A stretch of DNA of 64,000 nucleotides from positions 2,779,512 to 2,843,511 of the forward strand of contig QXEO01000549.1 of NCBI GenBank assembly GCA_007115705.1, given 5' to 3'. A program made the position numbers and the translations under genes. Shown piece by piece: positions 36,664 through 47,282 of this stretch. The notes beneath the pieces are model-generated. The model was not told where the DNA came from. It did not search any database and saw nothing but the letters and a program-made list of their open reading frames with translations. Every line of letters starts with the position of its first letter. Position 1 is the first letter of the stretch. Origin of the DNA: Dactylis glomerata. Its lineage: Eukaryota; Streptophyta; Magnoliopsida; Poales; Poaceae.

Positions 36664-37883
36664 GGCCTCAACAAAGTTATAGGTCCAAATAAATCTACGG
36701 GTTTTTACATTTTGCCCCGAGCAGGAAATAAGGCAGCGACAACATATATAAAGGACAGGGAAAAAACACATGCAAAGTTATAAGGATAAAAAGCAATGTG
36801 GACGAACGGCATTGGAGTATAAAAAAGATTACAACGCACCCCTACATGGACTCGGGGGCTACTACCATCTGGAAGAGCAGCTAAGCACAATCGTGCCAAG
36901 AGTATCGCAGGAGAAAGATGAGAGGACAATATGTATATTTTGAGCCTATACCCAAAAAAATTCGGCTATAGCCTCGGGGGCTACTCCCATCGGGAGCACT
37001 GTTGTGCACCCGATGATAATGGATAACATTGAGGAAAACATAAAAGCATAATCGACTACCTTTCATCGACAATAATCTTCGACTTCATTGTCGACAAAAT
37101 AAACATCGATTACTCCCATCGGGAGCTATTCGCAGTTATTTGAAGGAAGAACAACTCGAATATTTTGCACATTTCAACAGTCAAACAAGACTTGCAATAA
37201 GAAGTCAAATGATTCTCAGGCTAAGTCATCGTGACAAAGCTTGAATGTCGTGGTCATAAAAAATCACGAAGGTAAGACCTCAGGATCCGTCCTGTGTGGC
37301 CTAGTATACGCACCTGGATGCGCTCTGCTAGTAACTTTCCGTGTCTACGACGAGAAGAAAATCCTGGTGGATGCACTGGGTATCATGAGAACCACTGGAA
37401 CTCATTCTTTGTAAGTCCTAAATGTGGCACAAGAATGGGTTTGACCAGTTTCCCAGATTCAAGTCCAAGGGGATTGAGTTTGAAGTAGGTGACAAGTATC
37501 TGCTCTGGCAGTTAACTGGCCTCTTGATCCGTCAGAGCTGTCAGGCTTGTTCACCAAAACCCCTTGCGAGATAGTATAATGAAAGTTGATTATTTTGTAA
37601 TACAGGAAGAAGAAGAAGTCGAAGATATGAAGATTTGGGATTCAAAGCGAATCTACAATTCTGGTAGAATCTCAAGGGCTACTGACAAGGGTATAGATAA
37701 TAGAGCCTGTTACTTGAGTACCCCTGAGGCCCGTCAAGCTAGGCCCAAGTGTAATCATAGTCAAAATATGAGTTCATGTCGTATATCAATGTTGTAATAT
37801 GTATCAGACCCCTCCGGTTCCTTGAGACCTGGCCACCTATATATAGGAGCCAGGAGAGGCCGGTTAGGGACAGATTGAAAGTA
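36664..37883 (+). mobile_element. Gypsy 3'-end remnant G1, left part
   Basis: Non-coding sequence with the repeated module CTCGGGGGCTACTCCCATC (around 36851 and 36974), typical of the 3' internal end of grass Gypsy elements. An LTR-like promoter follows with TATATATAGG at 37838-37847. No intact ORF. The MULE is inserted after TSD TTGAAAGTA (37875-37883), and the sequence resumes at 47067. The exact LTR start was not found. Confidence 0.55.
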
Positions 37884-38135
37884 GGGTTTTCTATTTTCAT
37901 GCCCTCGGGTCCTTAGTTGTGCTCAGTTTTCTCCAGCCGCTTAACTTTTCCTCAGTTTTCCCCTCACTCTAGTTTGAAACCCCTCGTAGAGGCTCGGATG
38001 GGAGGGTTGCGGTCTGGTCAGAGGCCTTGACCGTTACCGGTGACGGCTAGGGAGCCGCGGTGGTTGTGAATTTACCGATGCTTTTGAATGGTGCTGACAG
38101 GTAGGGTCAGGAGACACGTCAGAGCAGCCATCCAT
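37884..38135 (+). repeat. Left terminal inverted repeat of the MULE
   Basis: Aligns to the reverse complement of about 46807-47057. It contains CTCAGTTTTC motifs (reverse complement GAAAACTGAG) at about 37922 and 37951, repeated in the right TIR. Confidence 0.9.
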
Positions 38136-38154
38136 CTATCGCTGACGTGTGGGC

Positions 38155-39791
38155 TGATGCGTGGTAAATGACCAGCCCGTTGGGAACCCCAAGAGGAAGG
38201 TGTGATGAATATAGCAGCAAGGTTTTTCCCTCAATTAAGAAACCAAGGTTTATCGTTCTTGGAGAGGAGAGACAAACGACTGAAGGTGATGCGGACTGGC
38301 TTAATAGCACTCCAACAAGGGCGCCGTTTATGACACTTGTTGACTCGTCTTCGGCCAGTAGCAACGCGGAACCTGCACACACACAACCAAATAATTTGTT
38401 CCCAACTTACGATGAGGTTGTCAATCTCACCGGTTTGCTTGAAACAAAGGGTATGAACATATCGAGTGGAAAACAGTAAAGTATGCGAGTAAAGTAAACA
38501 GTGCGAGTAAAGTAAACAGGTGATAGCAATATGATGGAAATAGGACCGGGGTCCACAGTTCACTAGCGGTGTCTCTCCATAAGATAAAATAACACATGCT
38601 GGGTAAACAAATTACAGTTGGGCAATTGATAGAATAAAGATAAACGTGATATGTCAAGAAGATCACTATGCGATTTACTCTAGGCATTACAACAAAATAC
38701 ATAGACCGCCATCCAACGGCATCTATGACTAATAATCCACTCATGGGGATATCGTCTGAACACCCCATGAGTATTAAGTTGCGAACAACAGATAATTGCA
38801 TTAAACAAAGTGTGTAATGTAAACAAAGCATATACCCTTGAGCATATGAATGTTGTTTTCTCCCTAGTAGCAATAGCACACCTACAACCTTAGAGGTTTC
38901 GGTCACTCCCCCAGGTTAAATAGAGGCATGAACCCACTATCAAGCATAAATACCCCCTCTTGGAGTCACTAGCAACTACTTGGCCAAGATAGCTACTAAC
39001 AACGGAGATCATGCAAGATCACAAACAACATAGAGATAACATAAGATATATTTCAGTATAGCAACTCAATCATAACACCAATATTCATCGGATCCCAACA
39101 AACCAAACATGTAGAATTATATAACGGTGATCTCAATCATGTAGGGCAACTCATGAGATCTAAACATGAAGCACATGGTGGAGGAGACAACCATCTAGCT
39201 ACTGCTATGGACCCATAGTCCAAGGTAGACTACTCACTCATCGCTCCGGAGGCAAGCATGGCGATGAAGAAGACCTCCGGTGGCGATTCCCCTCTCTGGC
39301 AGGGTGCCGGGAAGAGCTTCTGGACCCTCCCGATCTCGGGTCGACGACGGCGGTGGATCGCGATGTGTTTCTAGAAAATTGATCAGGTACTTAGGTTTTT
39401 CCCGTCGGGGGGTCTTTATAGGCGAAGGGGCATCGTCAGAAGTGGACCAAGGCGGCCTCACACATAGGGGGCGTGGCCAGGGGCCAGGCCGCACCGCCCT
39501 GGTGTGAGGGCCCCTCGTGGCCCCACTCTGTCTCCTCTTTGGTTCTCTGGAAGCTCTGTGAAATATCTGGACGACTGGCTTTAGTTTTGTCCAATTCCGA
39601 GAATATTTCCTGTGTAACTTTTCTGAAACACAAAAATAGCAGAAAACAGGGAACTGGCACTGTGGCAACTTGTTAATAGGTTAGTTCCGGAAAATGCATA
39701 AAAGTGCCACAAAATGTAATGAAACATTAGGCAAATTGTGTAAAAACGAGCATGGAGCATCAAAAATTATGGATACGTTGGAGACGTATCA
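38155..39791 (-). mobile_element. Solo LTR, B type, inside the MULE
   Basis: A minus-orientation LTR (TG at 38155, CA at 39791 on the plus strand), 1637 bp, flanked by a perfect 5-bp TSD TGGGC (38150-38154 and 39792-39796). No internal sequence remains, so it is a product of LTR-LTR recombination. Same family as the LTRs of H1, C and E. Confidence 0.93.
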
Positions 39792-39841
39792 TGGGCCGTT
39801 TTATTTCCTGATTGTATACGCGGTGCTGCCAATGACAAATG

Positions 39842-40115
39842 GGGCCGCTCTATAGGGCTGCCGCAGCCAATGACTAGTGGGGTCGTGTAATTTTTAGGAA
39901 AAGACATATATTGTCGCTCTGTGGGGCTGCCGCAGCCAATGACCAGTGGGGTCGTCAATTTATTTAGAGAAAATCATATATTGCCGCTCTGTGGGGCCTC
40001 CGCAGCCAATGACCGCTGGGGTCATCTATTTATTTAGAGAAAATCATATAGAGCCGCTCTGTGGGGCCGCCTCAGCCAATGACCGCTGGGGTCGCCCTTA
40101 GTGAAAAGGCATATA
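39842..40115 (+). repeat. 69-70 bp tandem repeat, about four units
   Basis: Units begin near 39842, 39911, 39981 and 40051. Each carries GCTCT(G/A)T(G/A)GGG and CAGCCAATGAC, followed by an AT-rich segment with CATATA. A degenerate part-unit lies upstream (39822-39845). It sits between the left TIR and the plus-strand gene. Confidence 0.85.
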
Positions 40116-40592
40116 TCCCTGCTTTTAGTTAGAGAGAAGCAACAAGTTCGCTAATTAATTTTTCTTAAGCTAGACCCAGCAGGTGACTATTTTTGCAGCT
40201 TAATCTAAAGTGAATCTTATGCTAAACATGGCTGGAACCTAGTGTTGTGTATCTCATTAGTCATGGGAGAACCACTGGCAGCTCGTTCCCCACCCTCGGA
40301 CGGAGCAGCCATCGGCGGCGCCTCGTCGCACCGCCGGCTCTGTCCCCCGGCGGCATCGGACGGACTGCGGCGCTGCACGTCAACCACGGCTCCAGCACTT
40401 GTTTCGTCCGCACGCATTGTACCCACCGCAGGAAAGTCCGCCGCAAGCAGATCCGCCGCCCACGACGACCGGGATTTGCTCCGACGCAAGCAGATCCGCC
40501 GCCCACAACGACCTCCGCTTCCGCCTCCCCCGCCCCCTAATCGATTCGGTTCCTGTAATTTATTGGAGTTTGCAGGTTCGAAATAGTCCTCA

Positions 40593-41128
40593 ATGTCTGG
40601 TCGTAGCGGGTACACCGGCGAGGGTGGGGATTCGATCATGTCGTGGCCACGTTCTACTTCTCCTACCTCGTCGGAAGTGTAGGTATCTAGCTTCTGCTCT
40701 CTGTACTACCGTTGAATTTGAAGTGCCGCCATGGCCTGTTAGAGTGATTTCAGTTGTTCTTTTTTCCATTATTGTTACAGTTCGCCAGGCAAGCCGATGA
40801 TCCATGGTACATTGCATACCAAGATGAATCAACCCAGTGGTGTAGCCAGAGGATGGATTTGGAGGAGAAGGTGGCCAATTTAGGTGATGAATTGGCCCGT
40901 AAAAACCTGATGATATTCGAGCTGAAGCGTACTGTGGAGGAAGAAAAGAAGAATTTAGAGCTTATTCGCAAGGAGAAGTTGATACTTGAGACAGATCTTG
41001 CCGTATTTGATCAAGTGGTAGAAAATCTAGAACATGAACTTCAAGTGATGGGAGAGGCGAAAAGTAGATTCATCTGGGTAGTTTTATTAGGTGCCATCCC
41101 TGTCCTAGTAGTTATGTGGTTGTGGTAG
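40593..41128 (+). CDS. MULE second gene: coiled-coil, tail-anchored protein (two exons, predicted)
   Basis: Predicted exon 1 is 40593-40676 (ATG, 28 codons), with donor GTGTAG after GAA. The intron is 40677-40780, ending TTGTTACAG. Exon 2 is 40781-41128 (115 codons plus TAG). Splicing is in phase and gives about 143 residues: a Ser/Gly-rich start, the segment DDPWYIAYQDESTQW, a predicted coiled coil over about 65 residues (MDLEEKVANLGDELARK...), then a C-terminal hydrophobic helix (FIWVVLLGAIPVLVVMWLW) with no residues after it, as in tail-anchored membrane proteins. I do not recognise a named family; similar tails occur in grass GRF zinc-finger proteins as I recall them, but no GRF finger is visible here. 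It is convergent with the transposase, the same layout as mudrB in MuDR, though no sequence likeness to MURB is claimed. A CG-rich stretch at 40260-40540 may be its 5' untranslated exon. Confidence 0.6.
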
Positions 41129-41154
41129 ATGATTTAGATAGTATAGAATTGTTA

Positions 41155-41215
41155 TTCCGTAGATGGCTCTAACCACTGTATTTTGGTGTGGCTCTAACCA
41201 CTGTATTTTGGCGTA
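41155..41215 (+). repeat. 25-bp tandem duplication downstream of the second MULE gene
   Basis: TGGCTCTAACCACTGTATTT occurs twice in tandem, starting at about 41163 and 41188, in the probable 3' untranslated part. No other feature is seen between 41216 and 41486 except a short MITE-like end near 41410. Confidence 0.7.
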
Positions 41216-41486
41216 CAATTTCCTAGTTGTGCTAAGTAATGCGCGTGATAATTTTCATGCATGAACATCTTATAAAAGTGAAGGGATCCCAAAAGTGAAA
41301 GCATGTACCAGCCTCTCGGATCAAATACATATCAATCTTCCCAATCAAGTTGGGATAGAATTCAAATCATACATTCGGATGTACAGGGACACATCGAGAA
41401 AGTGGAGAAGCTTTTTTTGAGACGGAGGTAGTAGTTCGAACAATTTTATCCCAAATTGAAATTGAAAAATACAAATTTATCATAAT

Positions 41487-42152
41487 TTATCCCAATTCGC
41501 GGTGTCGAACACGGCCGCGCACCGATGGGCTAGAAGGGCCTGGACGACGGGCGGCTGAGGGGTGGTCATCTACGCCATCCACAAACTCGGACATGGAGGA
41601 GGGCAGGATCTGCGGCTTCGCAACCACTCTTGGCACCGCCGCCGTCTTGGTGGCTGGATCTGCGCCATCCGCAAACTCGGACATGGAGGAGGGCTGGATC
41701 TGCGCCATCGTAGCAATGTTGTGGATGATGGCTTCAATCGTCTTGGCATCGATGACCACTGTCAACACGGCCGCCGTCTTGGTGTCCATCAGCAACAGAT
41801 CTAAGGAGGGCAACGGAAGTGAGACATCGACAGGCTCCGACATTGAAGGCTGGATCTGCGCCGTCGCAGCGATGTTGTGGATGATGGCTTCAATCGTCTT
41901 GGCATCGATGACCACTGTCGACACGGCCGCCGTCTTGGTGTCCATCAGCAACAGATCTGAGGAGGGCAACGGAAGTGAGACATCAGCAGGCTCCGACATT
42001 GAAGGCTAGATCTGCGCCATCGCAGCGATGTTGTAGGTGATGGCTTCAATCGTCTTGGCATCGGTGAGCACTGTCAGCACGGCCACCGTCTTGGTGTTCT
42101 TCATCATCAACAGATCTAAGAAGATAAACGAAAGTGAGACAGAGAGAGACAT
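41487..42152 (-). pseudogene. Unknown repetitive ORF in the MULE, one in-frame stop
   Basis: A minus-strand frame from ATG at 42152 to a stop at 41487, broken once by TAG at 42006-42008 (the other units have CAG there). It is built of tandem units starting at 42152, 41999, 41843 and 41684 and a shorter one at 41594. Spacings are 153, 156, 159 and 90 bp, all multiples of three. Each full unit encodes about 52 residues with the core LLLMDTKTAAV.TVVIDAKTIEAIIHNIA. The last part is Pro/Ser/Arg-rich. No family recognised. Frame-preserving unit lengths suggest it was once coding. Confidence 0.5.
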
Positions 42153-42179
42153 TTCAACTATTTTTGAGGGTTAGATCCT

Positions 42180-42360
42180 CACTGGCACTCTTAGATCCTC
42201 ACCGGCACTCTTAGATCCACGCCGCCGCATGGTTAGATCCGCGCCACCGCACGCATGGTTAGATCTGCGCCGCCGCACGCTACAGTTCTGCGCGGCCGCA
42301 CGCATGGTTAGATCCGCGCCGCCGCACGCACGCACGCACGCTGCAGATCCGCGCCGTCGC
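42180..42360 (+). repeat. Short CG-rich direct repeats
   Basis: Variants of GGTTAGATCCGCGCCGCCGC recur five or more times with irregular spacing, together with ACGC runs. It lies upstream of the repetitive ORF and may belong to its promoter or 5' untranslated region. Confidence 0.6.
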
Positions 42361-42569
42361 GACCGCCAGAGTAAGAGAGGAAGATGTGACTGGAATATGC
42401 GACTGCCAGGGTTGGTAGGTATGTGCTCTGCTCTTCTCTTCGTATGCGTCCATCGAGGTAGAGAGAGATATACAGGCCGTCCAATCATAAATGATCCAAC
42501 GGTGCAAGCGTACGTTGAGCTATCAACCAACCAAGATTCGTGTGACATACATCTCGACCAATCAGAGAT

Positions 42570-42740
42570 CAGCCAGTGAGTACAAGTGAGGAAAACTGAG
42601 TAGAACTAAGAGGGCGAAAAGTGAGGAAATGTTTATCGGAAGGGCAAAACTGAGTAGGACTGAATAAAACAAGTGGACCCGGAGGGGGAAAACTGAGTAA
42701 AACTAAGTAAAACAGGGGCACCCAAATAATAAAGGGAGTA
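42570..42740 (-). repeat. Internal TIR-like segment of the MULE
   Basis: Contains AAAACTGAGTA three times (about 42591, 42644 and 42689) and AGGGGCACCC (about 42715), the same motif order as the right TIR (GAAAACTGAG, GAAAACTGAGTA, GGGGGCAC at 46978-47043). It may be a relic TIR of a related element or an internal transposase-binding array. Positions 42741-43320 hold no gene; a duplicated TAGTAGCTCATGGACTAGGA occurs at about 42947 and 43160. Confidence 0.5.
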
Positions 42741-43320
42741 AGGGAAATTGAAGCTTTTGGCATAAAAATTGTTAGATTGTGTTATTTGAACAATATAGTA
42801 CATTTTGGCTGATGTGATATTGTTTGCAATTCAAATATACACAAGTGTGACGAATTTGGACTCATTTGGACAAAGTTTGTAAGCATAGTGGGTATTTGGG
42901 AGGTGTGTTGAGTAGAAAGCCCTGCATCTTCATAGCTAGTAGCTCATGGACTAGGAAGTGGTTTTGGGAAAGGGAAACTTCATATCTCTATATTTCCTTT
43001 TCCATTATTATTTCTCTAGGTTGTAGGTAACATAACAAGACTCCATGGGAAGGTTCCACCATGTTTTGAATTATTATGAATTAAAATAAACCCAAAACTA
43101 TATTTTTTGAGTTTAGTCACTAAGAGGGGGAAAAGTGAGGAAACCTCAAGCTATGAACTATGGCTAGTAGCTCATGGACTAGGAACTTATTCAAGCAAAT
43201 AACACATACATTATTGTGATTATTCAACATACAAACTTGGGAACGTCACACTAGTTTGAATTCAACATACAAACTTGGGATCCCCAATACAAATTGTTCA
43301 TACAAATTCAAATTAATTGT

Positions 43321-46300
43321 TCAAAATAAAATCTTTCTCTTGCTCCTGGTGTGACTCACTGGGTCCACCACCTTACTCCGGGTAACCCTAACAGGGATAT
43401 TACCGGTGTCTACCTTCCTTTTGCCATCTTTATTGTTCTTCTTCTTCTTCTCTTCGGGTTGTGCCAAGACCGAGACAACCATATCATACGAAGCTTGTGC
43501 TCTTTCTTCTAATGCATTTTCTTCCCTTGCTTCTACAATCTGCTCTGGATCCATCGGTTCACCCAGCTCTCGATCCATTGCTTCACTCAGCTGTCTATCC
43601 ATTGCTTCAACGGCCTCTTGATCCATCTGTTCCCTCTGCTCTGGATCCATCGGTTCAAGCAGCTCTCGCTTCATCTGTTCAAGCAGCTCTCGATCCATCG
43701 GTTCAAGGAGCTCTCGATCCATCGGTTCAATCAGCTATCGATCCATTGTTTCAAGCAGCTCTCGATCCATTGCTTCAATCTCCTCATGATCCATTGCTTC
43801 AATCTCCTCATGTAGAATTGCTGCTTCATTCTCCTCTGCATTTGCTGCTCCCGCCTGATCTTCCATTCCAAAAGCTGGGTCAACTGGATTTTTACAAAGC
43901 CTAGCAATGTGTCCAAGGGTTCCACAACGTTTGCACTTACGTCGCCGAATCGGTGGACGACCCTCTGCACTAGCTCTGATCCTATTCTTCCTCGGCCTAC
44001 CTGCCGGTCTAGTCAAAACTAGAGAGTACAGTTTGAAGCCTGGATCGACTTTCATCCATTGGTCTTTTCCCAACAAGGTAGGAACATTCATAGCATATGC
44101 AGCCCTAAATTTGGCAACAGAGAAATACTCTGACACATACTGATCAACTTCACCTTCTGCACCCGCTATAACACTCATGAAAAACACTGCGTGTATGCAG
44201 GGTATCCCACGGATCTGCCATCGCCTACAATGGCATGTCCTATCAACCAAACTCACTGGATACCTCCACTGCCTGTTTTTACTGTCAGTGTAGGTTACCT
44301 CAGCCTCCATTCCTTTTCTGATGCATTTCATCTTCAATTGTTTTGCCCTGGCATGCAAAGACTTAATCAAAGATGGGAGCATGAGATGGCCAACATATTT
44401 TGTGGATGCAATTCTTTGACGCAGATTGATCTTTATCATGATCATCTGCCTAATCTTATCAAATATTTGCCACAGCATAAGCCCTTTCAGTGACTTGACC
44501 TTTGCATTGAAACTCTCCGCAAGGTTACTTGTTACATAGTCTACCTTGCAAATTTCATTGAATTGGCTTCTTGACCACACCCTACCATGATGTTCATCCA
44601 AGTACTCCTTCACCCCAGGCTTTTGTTTATACAACACTTCCAAATGAAACAGATGCTTCCTACTGCTGCATGTGTATGCAGCTAGCCATAGGTTGTCAGT
44701 ATAAACTTTACCCTTGAATTTCTTTGTAAAATTCTGTACCAAGTGTCGCATACATTCCCTATGCTCCACTCCAGGGAATACTGCTTCTACTGCACTCTCC
44801 AAACCTTTGCAAGCATCTGTGTGGATAGTAAGTCCTGGTGGATGACCTATAAGGTCGCGCAAATTCTGCAGAAACCAAGTCCAACTTTCCTCTGACTCAA
44901 CCTCCAAAACTCCATAAGCAACAGGGAACATCCAATTGTGTCCATTAATTGCAGTAGCAGTAACTAGCTGTCCTTTAAACCTGCCATGAAGAGCTGTTGC
45001 ATCCACGTCCAAATAAGGCCTGCAACCATCCAGAAAGCCTTTCCAGCTACCTTTGAAACAAACAAAAGCCCTTCTAAAACATTCCTTCTGCATTATCCTC
45101 CCACTTTTCAATTTGTAGGGAACTGTATGCTTGTCTATCGCTACAACACTGCCTGGACTAGCCATCTCCACTTCAGCTTTGAAAGTGTAAAGCAACTGAA
45201 AGCTTTCATTCCATGGACCATTGATCCTGTCAAGAGCCATTTCCTTTGCATAGAACATTCTCATGTAAGGTATGTTTATATTAAACTTATCAGATATCAA
45301 TTTTATGAGTGTTGTTGGACCAAGTGTTGGAGTTTCTCTCAGCCAATCTATGATTGCATCTGCCAACCACCTAGTCTTCGCTACCTTTGATTTCTCCTCT
45401 GGCGCTCCCGCTCGAGGTGGACAAGTATGGTCGATCGAGTTCTTCTTTATCTGAAACATAATTATAAGGGATGTCAGTAATAGTTAACAAATTTTACACC
45501 GTGATCTAAAATACACAACTGGTTGGCATAGTACCTAAACCACGGTGCTTCTGAGCATTGTGGATGCATGCAGCCTCCACCTACACCTCTTGTATGGGCA
45601 CTTAACTGTGAACCTACCTGGCTCACTTTTAATAACCTCATAATCATTCTTGGTGAGAATGCAATATGTAGTAATTGCATTACGGCAGTCCATCATCATT
45701 AGAAATATGGTGCCTTCTGCTAGCTGAGGATCCTCCCTGTTCCACTCAATTGTTGGCAAGTCATCACCTTCGTAATCGGCTACAAGGCTGTCATTGTTCT
45801 CATCCTTCTCTTCATCATCAGTGTCATCAAATCTGGCACCTTGTGCAATATCTTCGATGTATTGATCCTCCATTGCCTGCTTACTGCATCGATCTACCAA
45901 TTCAGGAAACATCAACTCATCCTCATCATCTTGAGGAGACGGATCCTCAATCTCTGCATCGTCCTCCACATCGACCGCAGGAATGATCTGGCTACCACTA
46001 GCACTGGGGACAGATGGTGCTGATGTGGACCTACAAGGAGCGGGGCGGCGCACACGATTAGCAGAGGCAGCAACACTAGAGAGACATGATGCCCGACCAC
46101 CTGATGATGCCCCAACACCAGATGATGCCTGGACCCTGTCCACATGGATACAAATTTTACCGACACGGCAAGAATCATTTAAAGCAAAAAGCATTCCCAG
46201 ATCCTCGTCGGAAATTAGTGGAACATATCTTCCCTCCGTGTTGTTGAAATATTGGAAATCAACTAAATCGCCAGCACCCCAGGGGTACTGAGCGCAGATG

Positions 46301-46716
46301 TTATCTTTTAAATCCCTCAACGAGATGGTAGTTGCAACCACCGCTGGGATGTAAAATCCGCTCACATTGTGTTCAGAATCACGCAAAAAGCTAGTATCTA
46401 GCCTAACCACCAGCCGAAAAGCCAGCGCTGGATCAATCCTATTCGAAAAGCAACGCAGTTAGTTGAGCAACAACGATTCACGCTCAATAACTGCCTACTC
46501 TTAATTCACATAGGCAGACGATGCTTACCCAGATGGAATCCATGCGTTAGATCCCTCCGATTCCCAATCTTCTCCGCCGCTGAGGGGCATAATCGGCACA
46601 CCAGACGGATGTACAAACTCTACGGCCATAGGGGTAGATCTAGTGGAGGCGGAGCCCTCTCCGCCTCCCGGGGGTGGTGGTGGGGGCGGGGGCGGCTCAG
46701 GGGCGGACGACGCCAT
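43321..46716 (-). pseudogene. mudrA: MULE transposase (mudrA type), three exons, two in-frame stops
   Basis: Predicted complement(join(43321..45450, 45535..46438, 46529..46716)); introns of 84 and 90 bp have GT/AG ends and join in phase. Domains: Pro-rich start (MASSAPEPPPPP), PB1-like N-terminal domain (about residues 75-160), acidic linker, plant MULE DNA-binding domain (NDYEVIKSEPGRFTVKCPY) near exon 2's end, then the MULE catalytic domain in exon 3 with D (YLDVDATALHG), D (HTDACKGLESAV) and E (TSNLAESFN), a SWIM zinc finger (CHC...GIPCIHA), a CCHC knuckle (CKRCGTLGHIARLC), and an 8-residue repeat tail. The two defects are TAG at 45535-45537, the last codon before intron 2, and TAG at 43735-43737 in the tail. 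With the first read through, the protein would be 935 residues to the second stop. Catalytic residues are kept. It starts about 340 bp inside the right TIR, as usual for mudrA. Confidence 0.88.
43551..43812 (-). repeat. 24-bp coding minisatellite in the transposase tail
   Basis: About eleven units of 24 bp encode an 8-residue repeat of the form MDRELLEP with acidic variants. The frame stop at 43735-43737 lies within it and the frame is open on both sides. Confidence 0.85.
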
Positions 46717-46806
46717 AAGGTAGGAGGGCAGGACGGCCTGGCGGCAGAGGGGCGGTGTGTGAGCTCTTCCAGTCTCCGGCGGAGGGGAAAGCTTTGGGTG
46801 AGTGAC

Positions 46807-47057
46807 AGACCGCCAGTCCGACGTGTCTCATTGGGTCAACAGTCAACACCATTCAAAAGCAATGGTCCATTCACAACCACCTTGGCTCCCTAGCCGTCAC
46901 CGGCAACGGTCTAAGGCCTCTGACCAGACCGCAACCCTCCCGTCCGAGCGTCTACGAGGGGTTTCAAACTAGAGCGAGGGGAAAACTGAGGAAAAGTTAA
47001 GCGGCTAGGGAAAACTGAGTACAAATAACAAACCGGGGGCACAAAAATAGAAATCCC
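46807..47057 (-). repeat. Right terminal inverted repeat of the MULE
   Basis: Inverted copy of about 37884-38135. It carries GAAAACTGAGG and GAAAACTGAGTA motifs and ends AGAAATCCC before TSD TTGAAAGTA (47058-47066). Transcription of the transposase gene probably starts in or near it (inference). Confidence 0.9.
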
Positions 47058-47066
47058 TTGAAAGTA

Positions 47067-47199
47067 AGCCAAGTCGACCACCATGTTTACTCTTGATACA
47101 CGCCTTGTTTGACTGATTTTACCTTCGAGTTCATCCGACGCCCTATTCCCCCGATCCTAAGTCCTTCATCTAGGACATTTGTCGAGTTAACCTTTGTCA
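47067..47199 (+). mobile_element. Gypsy remnant G1, right part (LTR U5 end)
   Basis: Continues 36664-37883 across the MULE. It ends GAGTTAACCTTTGTCA, which looks like an LTR end (CA at 47198-47199). It joins the truncated LTR of H2 with no clear TSD. Confidence 0.5.
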
Positions 47200-47282
47200 T
47201 GAAGTGTAAACAAAACACAAAGCAAATGGTGTATAAACAAGCACAGAGCATAAAAAATTATAGATATGTTTGAGATGCATCA
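47200..47282 (-). mobile_element. Truncated 3' LTR of H2 (first 83 bp of U3)
   Basis: On the minus strand it begins TGATGCATCTCAAAC next to the polypurine tract (reverse of GTTAAGCTTGGGGATGC, 47283-47299) and stops in the ACACTTC motif about 83 bp into U3. The rest of the LTR is deleted. Confidence 0.8.

Larger units (their letters stand above)
37884..47057. mobile_element. Complete Mutator-like DNA transposon (MULE), 9174 bp
   Basis: It is flanked by perfect 9-bp TSDs TTGAAAGTA (37875-37883 and 47058-47066), the size typical of the Mutator superfamily. Terminal inverted repeats of about 250 bp (37884 to about 38135, and about 46807 to 47057) start GGGTTTTCTATTTT / GGGATTTCTATTTT. It encodes a mudrA-type transposase from the right end, a second gene from the left end, and a third repetitive ORF. 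A 1637-bp solo LTR is nested near the left TIR, so the original MULE was about 7.5 kb. Confidence 0.93.

Noticed and set aside
40217..40639. CG-rich ORFs on both strands upstream of the MULE second gene
   Set aside because: Overlapping frames on both strands in Arg/Pro/Gly-rich sequence; more likely a 5' untranslated exon region than a gene.
41408..41432. GAGACGGAGGTAGTA, like the end of a Stowaway-type MITE
   Set aside because: Only one end of about 20 bp is visible and no inverted partner or TA duplication was found nearby, so an element cannot be supported.
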